Source: Mycobacterium sp. 852014-50255_SCH5639931 (lineage in GTDB: Bacteria; Actinomycetota; Actinomycetes; Mycobacteriales; Mycobacteriaceae). From it: a stretch of DNA of 64,000 nt. Positions 45,700 to 59,300 of this stretch are shown piece after piece. Location: the NCBI RefSeq assembly GCF_001665605.1, contig NZ_LZSV01000038.1, positions 1 to 64,000 on the forward strand, in the 5' to 3' direction. A program made the translations under genes and the position numbers. Every line of letters begins with the position of its first letter. The first letter of the stretch is position 1. The notes beneath the pieces are model-generated. The model did no database searches. It was not told the DNA's origin and saw only the letters and a list, made by a program, of their open reading frames with translations.

Positions 45700-48603
45700 T
45701 TACAACGGCTGCTTGAGCAACAACGAACGAACCAACGGGCGGGGCCCCAACGGCCGAAGCAATGAGCTGGCGGGTCGCGGACGCACTCGTTGCGGCCACC
45801 AGAACCAGCGTCCCAGCAACGCGGCGACCGACGGCGTCATAAATGCGCGTACGACCAACGTGTCGAACAGCAGACCCAACCCGATCGTCGTGCCCGTCTG
45901 AGCGACGCTGCGCAGGTCACTCACCCCCATCGAAGCCATGGTGAACGCAAACACCAGACCCGCATTCGTCACCACTTTGCCGGTTCCGGCCATCGCCCGG
46001 ATAATGCCGGTGTTGATACCAGCGGCCAATTCCTCCTTCATCCGGGAGACCAGCAGCAAGTTGTAGTCGGATCCCACCGCCAAGAGGACGATCACGGATG
46101 TCGACAGCACCGTCCAGTGCAGTTGTAGGCCAAGAAGATTCTGCCAGACGAGCACCGCCAGCCCATAGGACGCGCCCATTGAAAGCAACACCGTACCGAC
46201 GATCACCAACGCGGCAATAAAACTTCGCGTCATGATCAGCATGATGATGAAAATGAGGCAGATTGCGGCGACCCCAGCAATCAAGAGATCCCATTTGGAG
46301 CCGTCCACGATGTCTTTCGTGATAGCCGCGGTCCCGGTGAGGTAGATCTTGGCATCCTCTAACGGGGTTCCCTTGAGCGCCTCCTCGGCCGCCGTTTTAA
46401 TGGGCTCCACGCGCGAAAGGCCTTGCGGCGTCGCGGGATCGCCCTTTTGCGAAATGAGCATACGGACAGCTTTTCCGTCGGGCGACATAAAGATCTTCTC
46501 GACCCGTTTGAAGGCCTCCGAGTCATTGATAATTCCCGGTGGCAGGTAGAAAGAATCCTCGTTCCTGGATGCGTCGAAAGCCTGCCCCATCGCGGCCGAA
46601 TTATTGCCCTGCGATTCCATCTGGCCCATGACGCCGGCCATGGTGCTGTGCATCGTCAGCATCATGGTCCGCATGCTCTGCATGGTTTCGATCATGGGTG
46701 GCAGCAGCACGACGATTTGCGGCAGCAGCACGTCGAGTTGATCCAAGTCCGCCACTAGCTCTTTGAGCTTGTCGGTAACCTCGTCAACGCCGTCGAGTCC
46801 ATCGAATATACTTCTTATCGCGAAGCAGACTGGAATGTCATAGCAGTGCCGTTCCCAGTAGAAGTAACTGCGAACCGGCCTGAAGAAATCTTCGAAATCG
46901 GCAAGGCGCCCACGCAATTCCTCGGTGATCTCTTCCATCTCATGCGTTTTGCCGACCATGTGATGGGTCACTGCGACGAGTTCCTTCATCAGGCCGTACA
47001 TGTGTTGCATGATCTGGATCATTTGCGCCAGCTCTTCGGCCTGCTTCAGCATGTCATCCATGCGGTCCTTCTGGAACGCCATGTTTACTTGCTGGCTCGC
47101 CTGCGACATGCTCACGATCCAGGGGATCGTCGTGTGCTCGAGCGGGATGCCCTCGGGCCGGGTTACTGACTGCACGGTGGAAACGCCCGGAACCGCAAGA
47201 ACGCCCTTGGCTACCTTATTCAGGACGATCATATCGGCCGGATTGCGTAGGTCATGATCGCTCTCGAGCAACAAAATCTCAGGCATCATCGTTCGCGATT
47301 GAGGAAAGTGGCGCTGTGCGGCGGCATTTCCCACACTTGCGGGGATATCATCGGGAATGAATTTTTGATCGTCATAGCTGGGTTTGTAATTAGGCAGGGT
47401 CAATAGACCGATAAGTGCAACCGCTAAGGTCGTGACGAGAATGGGTGCCGGCCATCGAACGATCGCCGTGCCAATCCGCCGCCAACGATGGGTCGTAATC
47501 ACCCGCTTCGGGTCGAACAGGCCGAAACGGCCGCCGACCACAAGAAGTGCCGGCGCGAGCGTGAGGGCAACTAGAACCGCAACCGTGATGCCAATGGCGC
47601 AAGGGATGCCCAGTGGCTGGAAATAGGGCAACCGGGTGAAATTGAGGCAGAAAACCGCCCCGGCGATCGTCAGCCCCGAAGCCAAGACAACCTTGGCCAC
47701 CCCGCCAAATGTGGTGTAGAAAGCCGTTTCCCGGTCTTCGCCGGCTTGACGCGCTTCCTGATATCGCCCGACGAAGAATATGCCGTAGTCCGTTCCCGTC
47801 GCGATGACCGCGGCGACCAGCAGGTTGACGGCGAAGGTAGTGAGGCCCAATAGCTGAAGATGACCAAGGAAAGCCACTATGCCTCGCGCCACTTGCAGTT
47901 GGAGCCCGACCATCAGCAACAGGAGGATTACGGTCGTGATCGACCGGTAGACGAAGAGCAAGGTAATGAAGATCACCGCGAGGCTCGTAACGGTGACCAG
48001 CATGACGGTCTTTTGACCGGCGATGTTCATGTCCGCAACTGTCGGTGCGGGGCCCGTAACATAGGCCTTTAATCCATTCGGCGGGGGTGTCCGCGCCACT
48101 ATTTGTCGAACTGCTGCTACCGATTGGTCTCCCGAGGCCCCGCCCTGGCTTCCGGAAAGTTGGACCTGCACGTACACGGCCTTTGAGTCGGAACTTTCCG
48201 CGGCTTTCGACGTGACCGGATCGCCCCAGAAGTCCTGGACGTTTTGGACGTGCTTCGTGTCGGCTCGCAATTGACGAATTAATTGGTCGTAGTACTTGTG
48301 CGCTTCGTCGCCGAGGGGTTGCTGACTCTCCAAGACGATCATGGCCAAAGCGCCCGAATTGGTTTCCTTGAAGTCCTTGCCCAGGTGCTCCATCGCCTTA
48401 AACGAGGGTGCGGCAACCGGACTCAGCGAGACTGCATTCTCTGCCTCGACCTGCTCCAGCGGGGGAACGCCAATAGCCACGACGACGGCGATCCCCAGCC
48501 ACCCCAAGATGATGGGAATCGAAAGCCTATGGATCATGCGCGCAACGAATGGCGGCCTGGCGCGTTCGTCCGCCATATGGACGTCGCTATGTGCGTCGCT
48601 CAT
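45700..48603 (-). CDS. mmpL4a: MmpL-family RND lipid transporter, first copy
   Basis: 967 residues. Partner of MmpS4 in GPL export. Same layout as mmpL4b: N-terminal TM ([20 protein letters not shown]), periplasmic domain, TM bundle with [20 protein letters not shown], second periplasmic domain with a Met-rich helical segment ([35 protein letters not shown]), and second TM bundle with [20 protein letters not shown]. The Asp-Tyr pairs match the proton relay of MmpL3. ATG overlaps the mmpS4 stop (ATGA). The two mmpL genes are clear paralogs, similar through their whole length. Confidence 0.96.
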   Translation of the reverse strand: MSDAHSDVHMADERARPPFVARMIHRLSIPIILGWLGIAVVVAIGVPPLEQVEAENAVSLSPVAAPSFKAMEHLGKDFKETNSGALAMIVLESQQPLGDEAHKYYDQLIRQLRADTKHVQNVQDFWGDPVTSKAAESSDSKAVYVQVQLSGSQGGASGDQSVAAVRQIVARTPPPNGLKAYVTGPAPTVADMNIAGQKTVMLVTVTSLAVIFITLLFVYRSITTVILLLLMVGLQLQVARGIVAFLGHLQLLGLTTFAVNLLVAAVIATGTDYGIFFVGRYQEARQAGEDRETAFYTTFGGVAKVVLASGLTIAGAVFCLNFTRLPYFQPLGIPCAIGITVAVLVALTLAPALLVVGGRFGLFDPKRVITTHRWRRIGTAIVRWPAPILVTTLAVALIGLLTLPNYKPSYDDQKFIPDDIPASVGNAAAQRHFPQSRTMMPEILLLESDHDLRNPADMIVLNKVAKGVLAVPGVSTVQSVTRPEGIPLEHTTIPWIVSMSQASQQVNMAFQKDRMDDMLKQAEELAQMIQIMQHMYGLMKELVAVTHHMVGKTHEMEEITEELRGRLADFEDFFRPVRSYFYWERHCYDIPVCFAIRSIFDGLDGVDEVTDKLKELVADLDQLDVLLPQIVVLLPPMIETMQSMRTMMLTMHSTMAGVMGQMESQGNNSAAMGQAFDASRNEDSFYLPPGIINDSEAFKRVEKIFMSPDGKAVRMLISQKGDPATPQGLSRVEPIKTAAEEALKGTPLEDAKIYLTGTAAITKDIVDGSKWDLLIAGVAAICLIFIIMLIMTRSFIAALVIVGTVLLSMGASYGLAVLVWQNLLGLQLHWTVLSTSVIVLLAVGSDYNLLLVSRMKEELAAGINTGIIRAMAGTGKVVTNAGLVFAFTMASMGVSDLRSVAQTGTTIGLGLLFDTLVVRAFMTPSVAALLGRWFWWPQRVRPRPASSLLRPLGPRPLVRSLLLKQPL

Positions 48604-49199
48604 GTGGCCGTCAACATGCAGTAGGTGAAGGCGTTCAATTCGTGCGAAACCCTCTCGGCTTTTACGACACCGTCAACCACGATACGACAGCCAAGACTAT
48701 CGCCATTGCCCTGTGCCACAACGTTTCCCAAGATTGAGGGCAGCGTTGTCGAAATATCGAAGGACCACGGCACGGACTGTCCGTTAACATGCACCGGGTT
48801 ACCGTCGACGTCGAAATAGCTGATGTCGGCAGTCGTCCCGGGCGGCCCGAAGATCTCGTACCTTATGTGCTTCGGGTTAAAAGGTTTGGTGTCTTTTATC
48901 CTGGTGTCGGCATACGACTCGCGCTTCTCGGACCCGAAAATGCCGTGCAACCGCGACACGGTCAATCCTCCGGCGGCCACCACGGCCACGATGAGCAGCG
49001 GGATCCAAAACCGCTTCAGCGCGGCAATAAAGTTAGATCCGCGGTGACGATACGTCTGGGACCCAGCTGGTCCCTGAGGCCCAGTTGAGGATCGGCGACC
49101 AATGCCTAGAAAGCCACCTCGGCGACCAGGCCGCTCACCAGCGTCCTGGTCTCGCGCGATGCCCCTATCGGGCCGGGCCCGCAGGTCGGGTTCGGTCAC
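48600..49199 (-). CDS. mmpS4: MmpS4 accessory membrane protein
   Basis: 199 residues, longer than the roughly 140 usual for MmpS proteins because of a 60-residue Arg/Gly/Pro-rich cytoplasmic N-terminus. One TM at about 64-81 ([20 protein letters not shown]). The extracytoplasmic beta-sandwich starts [20 protein letters not shown] and ends with the GNVVAQ...[16 protein letters not shown] block. MmpS4 is needed for GPL production and export in M. smegmatis. GTG 49199 follows GAAGGGGG. It is divergent from mbtH-mps1 across 840 bases. Confidence 0.94.
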   Translation of the reverse strand: MTEPDLRARPDRGIARDQDAGERPGRRGGFLGIGRRSSTGPQGPAGSQTYRHRGSNFIAALKRFWIPLLIVAVVAAGGLTVSRLHGIFGSEKRESYADTRIKDTKPFNPKHIRYEIFGPPGTTADISYFDVDGNPVHVNGQSVPWSFDISTTLPSILGNVVAQGNGDSLGCRIVVDGVVKAERVSHELNAFTYCMLTAT

Positions 49200-50039
49200 C
49201 GCACCCCCTTCTACCCATTCTCACGTCTCTTGTTATTCCGCCGGCCCGATCAAGCTGTTACATCTTGGGCGGCGCCACCAGTGAGGGCACTCCAATGCGG
49301 TGTACGTCGCAGACTAGTCGTGCTTCGGCACCCCATACGAGCCCCGCCCCCCGGGAGCGCGACCAGGTCTTCATGAGTAAACCACGCCAATGGTCTCCGT
49401 ATCAGCCGCTTCGGCATTGAGATACGGGATCGTAATGCATACCGCGTGCATAACGGCATGTTTTAGATCGCCCGCCCGGATGGTTCACCCCGTTGGCGTC
49501 GGGTGGCACCACTCGGTCCGGAACGGCGCCCGCCCACCCCGCGGTCCGCCCTGCGGCCGAAGCCGCTGAGTGATCAGCGGCCGTAGTCAGCTAACGACGA
49601 TCACCGCCCCGAGTCAATGGGTTCGGGGACGGCATTTCCGTGACCGCCCGTTGCCGTCGCAACGGCCGGCGCGGGCGTCCCAGAGAGGCCACTCGTCGCG
49701 CCGTTTGCTGCGCTGGAGTCGCCGCCGCCGCTGGTTCGCCTCTCGGTGATTTTCGCGCCGGCTTCGGGGCCGGTACTCTAGCCGGTGACAACCACCCAAA
49801 ATTTCATCGTCCTAGCAGGCCGACCACGCCCGAACGCGAACCGCCCCGGTGAGCCATTGTTGCAGGTCACAGCAGCCAACGGCGGCAGCTGCGCAGCCCC
49901 GCACCAGCCCAATTCTTAGGCTGCGTTAAGAGCCTGACAGGTCACACCGGGAACTTTGTCCAAACCACGGACGCACGATGGTGCCTCCAGTAGGGTTTGG
50001 AACCGTTCCACTCATGTCAACTAGACATCCTGGAGAACC
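49200..50039. other. Divergent intergenic region, mmpS4/mbtH
   Basis: 840 bases between two divergent GPL operons; must hold both promoters. Short frames here show no motif or signal peptide. I found no -35/-10 pair good enough to call. Before mbtH, TGGAGA serves as ribosome site; before mmpS4, GAAGGGGG. No RNA gene was recognised. Confidence 0.5.
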
Positions 50040-50270
50040 GTGAGCATCAACCCATTCGACGACGACAACGGCAGTTTTTTCGTCTTGGTAAACGACGAAG
50101 AGCAGCACAGCCTGTGGCCGGCCTTCGCCGATGTTCCAGCTGGCTGGCGAGTGGTGTACGGCGAGGCGGACCGCGCTGCGTGCTTGGAGTACATCGAACA
50201 GAATTGGCCCGACATTCGGCCAAAGAGTCTGCGCGACAAGCTCGCAACGGGTCGGGGTTTTGACCAGTAA
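50040..50270 (+). CDS. mbtH: MbtH-like NRPS activator protein
   Basis: 76 residues from GTG 50040 with TGGAGA upstream. Binds and activates or solubilises NRPS adenylation domains. Family residues are present: [33 protein letters not shown], and WPDIRPKSL. It is a GPL-locus paralog of the mycobactin MbtH and starts the operon with mps1, whose ATG lies 40 bases on. In M. smegmatis the GPL MbtH is essential for GPL formation. Confidence 0.97.
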   Translation: MSINPFDDDNGSFFVLVNDEEQHSLWPAFADVPAGWRVVYGEADRAACLEYIEQNWPDIRPKSLRDKLATGRGFDQ

Positions 50271-50310
50271 CGAGTCGGGGTATGGGGCGGGTGGAGCGTT
50301 GGGGGACTCG

Positions 50311-53300
50311 ATGGGAGTTGGTGATCGCGCACTTCCGCTGACGCGCGGACAGCTGGACATCTGGCTTTCGCAGGAAACGGGCTACGTCGGCACGGAGTGG
50401 CAGCTCGGGCTCTTGATCAAAATCGAGGGTTCGCTAGATCGCGATGCCTTCGAGCGCGCCCTCCGTCAGGCCGTTGCCGAGGCCGAGGCCGGCAGGGTGT
50501 CGTTCTTCGAGGTCGACGGCCAGGTTGTGCAGAAGCCGATCGACTACCCGGACTTCGAGCTCGGCTTCCATGACCTGACTTCCTCGCCCGACCCGGTGGC
50601 CGAAGCCCGTGCGATGGCCTCGTCGATCCAGCGCACGCCGATGGCATTGAACGGCCAGCTGTTCAAATTCGTGTTGTTCCAAACACAGGCTGCCGAGTTC
50701 TATTTGTTCGGCTGCTGCCACCACATAGCAGTCGACGGATTGGGTATGGCGCTGGTATGCCGTCGGGTTTCGACGATCTATTCGGCGATGGTCGCCGAAA
50801 AACCCATTCCCGATGCCTATTTCGGTTCGGCGCAGGATTTGGTCGACATCGAGTCGGAATACGAAGCGTCGCCCGATTATCTGGACGACCAGGCGTATTG
50901 GAGCAACAACCTTCCGCCGGAAACCGCATGGGTCGATCGGCCGGCAGCCGACACCACGAGCGGAAAAGACCACTACTCGCCGTCAGCTTCCGTCCAGTTG
51001 GACCCGTCCGTCACCACCCGGATCAAGGAGCTGTCCAAGAAGCTGGGCATCCGCCGGTTCTCCGTCACCACCGCGGCGTGCGCGCTCTTGGTGCGCGCGT
51101 GGTCGGGGAGCGGTTCGGAGGTGGCACTCGACTTCCCGGTGAGCCGGCGGGTGCGTCCGGAGTCGAAAACACTTCCCGGAATGTTCGCCGGGGTGGTGCC
51201 GCTGGTCTTGAACACCGAGCCCACGGCTACCGTCGCCGACTTCTGCAAACACGTCGACACGCGAATCCGGGAGCTGCTGCAACATCAGCGCTTTCCGGTG
51301 CACACTCTCGAGAGCGACGGCCTGCGGCAGGCGGCGAACCGGGTCGGCATCAACTTCCTCCCGATGAGGCTCACGCTGGACCTCGCCGGGTCCCCGGCGA
51401 CGGCGACGTACACGAACCACGGGCCCGTGGGGCACTTCAGTTTGTTCTTCATGGGCGCAGGTGACCAGCTCTTCCTCAGCACCGCGGGACCGGGGCAACC
51501 GTTCGCGGATTTCGGCGTCGCCGACCTGGCGGCGCGGATGCAGCAGGTGCTGGAGGAGATGACCGCCGACCCGGAGCGGTGGCTGGCCTCCATCGATCTG
51601 CTGGCCGCCGACGAGCCGGCCAAAATCGACGAGTGGAGCAACCGGGCGGCCTTGACCGAGCCGGTGCCCGCCCCGGTGTCGATTCCGGTGGCGTTCGCCG
51701 AACACGTGCAGCGCTCGCCCGAGGCGCCGGCGGTGACTTGTGCCGCCAAGTCGTTGACGTACGCCGAACTCGACGAGGCCTCCAACCGGCTCGCCCACCT
51801 GCTGGCCGGTCACGGCGTGGGCCCGGGTGGATGCGTCGCGGTCATGTTCCCCCGGTGCACCGACGCGATCGTGGCGATGCTCGCGGTGCTGAAAACCGGT
51901 GCTGCCTACGTGCCGATCGATCCGGCGCACTCGGCGGCGCGCATGGAATTCGTGCTGGCCGACGCCGGACCAAGCGCGGTGATCACCACGGCGGACCTGC
52001 GCTCTCGGCTGGACGGGCGCGACCTGTTGGTCGTCGATGTGCACGACCCGGCCGTCGAGACCCAGCCCAGCACCGCGCTGCCCCCGCCTGCAGCGGACAA
52101 CATCGCGTACATCATCTACACCTCCGGAACCACCGGCACCCCCAAAGGCGTTGCGATTCCTCACCTCAACGTCACGTGGCTGATCGAGTCGCTCGACGCC
52201 GGCTTGCCCAAGGGACAGGTGTGGACGCAGTGCCATTCCGCGGCCTTCGACTTCTCGGTGTGGGAGATCTTCGGCGCCCTGCTGCGGGGCAGGCGCCTGC
52301 TGGTGGTGCCCGAGTCGGTGGCGAGCTCGCCGGAAGACCTTCACGACCTGCTGGCCGCGGAAAAGGTCAGCGTGCTCACCCAGACCCCTTCCTCGGTTGC
52401 GATGTTGCCCGCGGAGGGCCTGGAGTCCACCGCGCTGGTGGTGGCCGGCGAAGCCTGCCCGGCCGACGTGGTGGATCGGTGGGCGGCGCCCGGGCGGGTG
52501 ATGCTCGACGCCTACGGCCCGACGGAAACCACGGTGTGCGCGTCGATCAGCAAGCCGTTGACCGCCGGATCCGCTGTGGTGCCGATCGGTTCACCGATCG
52601 CGGGCGCGGCCATGTTCGTGCTGGACAAGTGGTTGCAGCCCGTGCCGGCCGGTGTGGTCGGTGAGCTGTACCTGGCGGGCCGCGGCGTCGGCTGCGGATA
52701 CGTGCGCCGCGCCGGGTTGACGGCGTCCCGGTTCGTGGCCAACCCCTTCGGTGGCCCCGGAGCACGGATGTACCGCACCGGCGACCTGGTCTGCTGGGGT
52801 GAGGACGGGCAGCTGCAATACTTTGGTCGCTCCGACGAGCAGGTCAAGATCCGCGGCTACCGCATCGAGCTCGGCGAAATCCAATCGGTGCTCAAGGTCC
52901 TCGATGGCGTGGAAAACGCCGCCGTGATCGCGCGCGAGGACCGCCCCGGTGACAAGCGCCTGGTCGGATACATCACCGGAACCGCTGATCCGGCCGCGAT
53001 CCGGGCCGCGCTGGCCGATCGCCTCCCGCCGTACATGGTGCCCGCCGCGGTGGTGGTGCTCGAGGCCCTCCCCCTGACGGGCAACGGCAAACTCGACAAG
53101 CGAGCCCTGCCGGCGCCCGAATACGCCACTGCCGAATACCGCGCCCCGGGCGACGCGGTCGAGGAGATCCTCGCCGACATCTACGCCCAGGTGCTGGGGC
53201 TGGAGCGGGTCGGTGTCGACGCCTCGTTCTTCGACCTCGGTGGCGACAGCATCCTGTCGATGCAGGTGGTGGCCCGCGCCCGTGCGGCGGGGATCCTGTT

Positions 53301-56300
53301 CCGGCCGCGCGACGTGTTCGTCGAGCAGTCGGTGGCCCGGCTGGCCAGGGTGGCCGAGGTGGCGGCCGACGGCGCGGGCGGTGTCGCCGACGACGGCGTC
53401 GGGCCGGTGGTGGCCACCCCGATCATGCGGTGGCTGCAAAGCATCGAGGGGCCGATCGAGCAGTTCAACCAGACCATGGTGGTGCAGGCGCCGGCGGGGG
53501 CGAGCGAGGCCGACGTGGTGGCGGTGCTGCAGGCCCTGCTGGATCGCCACGCCGCGCTGCGGCTGCGCGCCGACGACGACGGTGCGGGCGGCTGGTCGCT
53601 GCACGTGCCCGAGGTCGGTGCGGTGGACGCGCGCGGCTGCGTGCACGCCGTCGAGACACTGTCCGAAGAGACGTTGGCGGAGGCGCGGTCGCGGTTGAAC
53701 CCGGCCGCCGGGGTGATGGTCAGCGCGGCGTGGGCGGAGCCCACGGGCCAGCTGGCGTTGATCATCCACCACCTCGCCGTCGACGGTGTGTCGTGGCGAA
53801 TCCTGTTGGAAGACTTCAACATCGCCTGGGCGCAGCATCACAGCGGACAGCCGATAGCCTTGCTGGCGCCGGGGACGTCGTTCGCCCGGTGGTCGTCGCT
53901 GCTGGAGGAGTACGCCCAGCGCACCGACGTGGTGGCCCGGGCGGACGAGTGGCGACAGGTGGCGGCAACCCCGGCGGCGTTGCCGGCGGTGCAACCCGAT
54001 GTCGACACCTATGTGACTGCCGGTCAACTCTCGGTGTCGCTGGACGTCGAGACGACCCGACTGCTGCTCGGCGAGGTGCCTGCCGCGTTCCACGCCGGCG
54101 TGGGCGACATCTTGTTGATCGCCTTCGGGCTGGCGTTCGCGGAATTCCTGGGTACGGGTGCGGCGCCGATCGCCATCGACGTCGAGGGCCACGGGCGCCA
54201 GGAAGAACTGGCTCCCCGCGTGGACCTGTCGCGCACCGTCGGCTGGTTCACCACCAAATACCCGGTGGCGCTCAAGAGCCGCCGGCTGAACTGGTCACAG
54301 GTGGTGGCCGGCGAGGCCGCGCTGGGCGCGGTGATCAAGGACGCCAAGGAACAGCTGCGCGCCCTGCCCGACGGCCTGACCTACGGCTTGCTGCGCTACC
54401 TGAACGCCGAGTTGGACCTGGACGGGGCGGACCCGGTGATCGGGTTCAACTATCTCGGGCGGCTCGGCGCGGGCGCCGACCTCTCCGAGGACTTGTGGCG
54501 GGTCAGCCACGACAGCTTGGCCGTTGCGGCCGTGGCCACCGCGGTACCCATGCCGCTGGCGCACACGGTGGAAGTCAACGCGGGCACCATGGACACCGAG
54601 GCCGGCCCGCACCTGCAGGCCAACTGGACGTGGGCCCCGTCTGCGCTGGACCACGAGCGCGTTAACCGGTTGAGCCAGTTGTGGTTTGAGGCGCTGGCCG
54701 GCATCTGCGCGCACGTCAAGGCGGGCGGCGGTGGGTTGACCCCGTCGGACATCGCGCCCGCGCGACTCAGCCAACAACAGATCGACGAGCTCTGCCGGCA
54801 AGGCAGCGTCGCCGACGTGCTGCCGCTGACCCCCGTTCAGCAGGGACTGCTGTTCCACACCGCCTTCGCGCAGGACATGGACGACCTGTATGCGGTGCAG
54901 CTCGGAATCACCGTCAGCGGCGCCCTCGACGCGGCGCGCCTGCGCCAGGCGGTGCACACCGCCGTCAAGCGGCACCCCAACCTGGTCGCCCGGTTCTCCG
55001 AGGATTTCGGCGAGCCGGTGCAGGTCATCCCGGCCGATCCGCAGATGGCGTGGCGGTACGTCGAGCTGGACAACGGCAATGTCGATGAGCAGGTCGAGCG
55101 GCTGGCCGCCGACGAGCGCGCCGCGGTGTGCGACCTCGCCGAGAAGCCGTCGTTCCGGGCCGCGCTGATCCGCACTGCACCCGACCGGCACCGGTTCGTG
55201 CTGACCATTCACCACATCGTGGTCGACGGCTGGTCGCTGCCCGTCCTGCTGCAGGAGATCTTCGCCAGCTACTACGGGGAGCGCCTTCCCGCCGCCCCGG
55301 CTTACCGCAGCTTCGTCACCTGGCTGACCAACCAGGACCGCGCCGCCGCGCAAGGGGCATGGGCGCAGGCGCTGGCCGGCTTCGAGACCCCCACCCTGGT
55401 GGGTCCTCTCGGACAGATCGGGCGGCGCGGCGTCGCCGCGTTCCATGTGCCCGCCGAGACCACAAAGGCGCTGGGCGAGTTGGCGCGCTCTTGCCGCACC
55501 ACCATCAGCACGGTGCTGCAGGGCGCGTGGACGCAGCTGCTGACGTGGCTGACCGGGCAGCACGATGTGGCCTTCGGCACCGCGGTCTCGGGGCGGCCCC
55601 ACGAATTGGCCGGCGCGGACGCGATGGTCGGCCTGCTGATCAACACGGTGCCGGTGCGCGCGACCATCACCGCGACGACCACCGTCGCCGAGCTGCTTGA
55701 CCAGCTGCAACGCCTGCACAACGACACCGTCGACTACCAGCACCTGGCGCTGCCCGAGATCCATCGCGTCACGGGTCACGACCAGTTGTTCGACACTCTT
55801 TTCCTCTACGAGAACTATCCGATCGACGCGGGCTCGCTGTTGGGCGTCCACGAATTGGCCGTCACCGATTTCAGCAGCCGGGAGTACAACCACTACCCGC
55901 TGTCCGTGGTGGCTTCTCCGGGCCACGAACTGAGCCTGCGCGTCGAATTCGACACCGAGGTGTTCAGCGCCGCCGCCATCGACACGCTGATCGAGCGGTT
56001 GCAGCAGGTGATGGTGGACATGACCGCCGATCCCTCTCGGCGTCTGTCCTCGATCGACCTGCTCGACGCCGCCGAGCACGGCCGGCTCGACAAGTGGGGC
56101 AATCGGGCGGTGCTGGCCGAGTCGGCGCCGAAGCTGGCCTCGATTCCGGAGTTGTTCGCCGCCCAGGCGGCCCGCGCACCGGAGGCGGTGGCCATCACCC
56201 ACGGCGACCGTTCGTGGTCGTATGGCGAGGTCGAGGAGTCCGCTAACCGGTTGGCCCACCTGCTGGTGAGCCGCGGTGCCGGCCCGGGGGAGCGCGTCGC

Positions 56301-59300
56301 GGTGCTGTTCCCCCGGACGGCGGAGGCCGTGGTGGCGATATTGGCGGTGCTCAAGACCGGGGCTGCCTACCTGCCGGTCGACCCCACGGTGCCGGCGGCG
56401 CGGATCGAATTCGTGCTTGGCGACGCCGCGCCGATCGCGGCCATCACCACCGCGGACGTGCGGTCGCGGCTGGACGGGTCGGACCTGGAGATCATCGAAT
56501 TCGGCGACCCCGCCGTCGCGACCCAACCCACCGACGGGCTGCCCGCGCCGTCCGCGGAGAACATCGCCTACATCATCTATACGTCCGGCACCACCGGTAC
56601 CCCGAAGGGTGTGGCGGTGCCGCACCGCAACGTCACCCAGCTGCTGGAGTCGTTGGACGCGCAGCTGGCGCTCGGGCAGGTGTGGACGCAGTGCCACTCG
56701 CTGGCGTTCGACTTCTCGGTTTGGGAGATCTTCGGGTCGCTGTTGTATGGCGGCCGGCTGGTGATCGTGCCCGACAATGTGGTCCGTTCGCCTGAAGAGC
56801 TGCACGCCATGCTGGTTCGCGAGCAGGTCAGCGTGTTGAGCCAGACGCCGTCGGCGTTCTACGCGCTGCAGACCGCGGACTCGCTGGCGCCCGAGCTCGG
56901 GCAACAGCTCAAGCTGCAGACGGTGGTGTTCGGTGGCGAGGCGCTCGAGCCGCATCGGCTGGGCAAGTGGTTGCACAACCACCCGGGTCTGCCGCGGCTG
57001 ATCAACATGTATGGCATCACCGAGACCACGGTGCACGCCTCGTTCCGCGAGATCGTCGACGGTGACGTCGACACCAACGCCAGCCCGATCGGCCTGCCGC
57101 TGGCGCATCTGGGCTTCTTCGTGCTCGACGGGTGGTTGCGGCCGGTGCCCGAGGGTGTGGTCGGCGAGTTGTACGTGGCCGGCCGCGGTCTGGCGTATGG
57201 GTATGTGGGCCGGTCGGGGTTGTCGGCGACGCGGTTCGTCGCGTGCCCGTTCGGCCGGGCCGGGGCGCGGATGTATCGCACCGGTGACCTGGTGCGCTGG
57301 GGTGCCGACGGTCAGCTGCAATACATGGGCCGCGCCGACGAGCAGGTCAAGATCCGCGGCTACCGCATCGAGCTCGGTGAGGTGCATGCGGCGCTGGCGG
57401 CGCTGGACGGGGTCAACGAGGCAGCGGTGATCGCCCGCGAGGACCGCCCCGGCGACAAGCGGCTGGTGGGCTACGTGACCGGAACCGCCGACCCGGCCGA
57501 GATCCGCAACCAGCTCGGCGAGCGGCTGCCGACCTACATGGTGCCCACCGCGGTCGTGGTGCTCGAGGCGCTGCCGCTGACGGTCAACGGCAAACTCGAC
57601 ACCCGCGCGCTGCCCGCGCCCGAGTACTCCGATGCCGATCACTACCGCGCGCCGAGCACGGCCGTCGAGGAGATCTTGGCCGGCATCTACGCCCAGGTCT
57701 TGGGTGTGGAGCGGGTCGGGGTCGATGACTCGTTCTTCGACCTCGGCGGCGACAGCATCCTGTCGATGCAGGTCGTCGCCCGCGCCAGGGCGGCCGGCGT
57801 GGTCTGCCGCCCGCGCGACATCTTCGTCGAGCAGACGGTCGCCCGGCTGGCCCGGGTGGCCGGCGTGGCCTCCGACGACGACGTCGTCGACGAGGGCATC
57901 GGCGAAGTGGTCGCGACCCCGATCATGCGCTGGCTGGAGAGCGTCGACGGTCCGGTCGAGCAGTTCAACCAGACCATGGTGGTGCAGGCCCCGGCGGGGG
58001 TGAGCGAAGCCGACGTGGTGCTGGTGCTGCAGGCTTTGCTGGACCGGCACGCCGTGCTGCGGCTGCGGGTCGACGACGACGGCGCGGGGGACTGGTCGCT
58101 TCGGGTGCCCGAGGTCGGCGTGGTGGATGCCGCCGGGTGTGTGCACACCGTGGAGACGTTGTCCGATGCGGCGCTGTCGGCGGCGGTCTCACAGCTGAAC
58201 CCGGCCAGCGGTACGATGCTGCGCGCGGTGTGGGTGCCCTCCACGGGCCAGCTGGCGTTGATCATTCACCACCTGGCCGTTGACGGGGTTTCGTGGCGAA
58301 TCCTGTTGGAAGACTTGAATATTGCGTGGGCACAACACCACAGTGGCCAGCCGGTGGCGCTGCCGGCCGGCGGGATGTCGTTCGCCCGGTGGTCGTCGCT
58401 GCTGGCGGAGCACGCGCGCCGACGGGAGGTCGTCGACCAGGCGGAGGCCTGGCGGCAGATCGCGTCGACGCCGGCGCCGTTGCCGGCGGTGCGGCCCGAC
58501 ATCGACACCTACGTCAGCGCGGGTCAGCTCTCGGTGTCGCTCGACGCCGACACCACCCGGTTGTTGCTGGGCGAGGTGCCCGCGGCGTTCCACGCCGGGG
58601 TGCAGGACATCCTGCTGATCGCGTTCGGGCTGGCCTGGGCGCAGTTTGTCGGCACCGGCGCGCCGATCGGCATCGACGTCGAGGGCCACGGCCGTCACGA
58701 GGAACTGGGCCCGCAGGTCGACCTGTCCCGCACGGTGGGCTGGTTCACCACCAAGTACCCGGTCGCGCTGGCGGTCGGCGGCCTGTCCTGGGGACAGGTC
58801 ATCGCCGGCGAGGCCGAGTTGGGGGCCCTGGTCAAGGACGCCAAGGAACAATTGCGCGCCCTGCCGGACACGCTGACCTACGGGTTGCTGCGCTACTTGA
58901 ACCCCGACGTCGACATGGATGGGTCGGACCCGGTGATCGGGTTCAACTACCTCGGGCGGCTGGGCGGCGCGGGCGACCTGTCCAGCGAGTTGTGGCGACT
59001 CGACCCGGACAGCCTGGCGTCGGCCGGCGCCGCGACGGCGGTGCCCATGCCGTTGCCGCACACCGTCGAGCTTAACGCCGGCACGCTGGATACCCCCGCG
59101 GGTCCGCTTCTGCAGGCCAACTGGACCTGGGCGCGCTCGGCGCTCGAGGAGGGACAGGTCGGCCGGCTTAGCGAATTGTGGTTCGACGCCCTGAGCGGCA
59201 TCTGCAGCCACGTCCGCAACGGTGGGGGCGGGCTGACGCCGTCGGACCTCGCTCCCGCGCGGCTGACCCAGCGGGACATCGACGAGCTGTGCCAGCGCTA

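Noticed and set aside
50131-50310. Start of mps1 inside mbtH
   Set aside because: The first part is an alternative frame of mbtH, whose own frame is a complete MbtH protein; ATG 50311 has a ribosome site.
54295-58146. 1283-codon open frame antisense to mps1, and similar long antisense frames at 50983-52344, 58189-59718 and 61275-63971
   Set aside because: They are shadows of high-GC NRPS coding sequence: His/Arg/Gly-rich, no domains, no ribosome sites, while the sense frames have full NRPS motifs.
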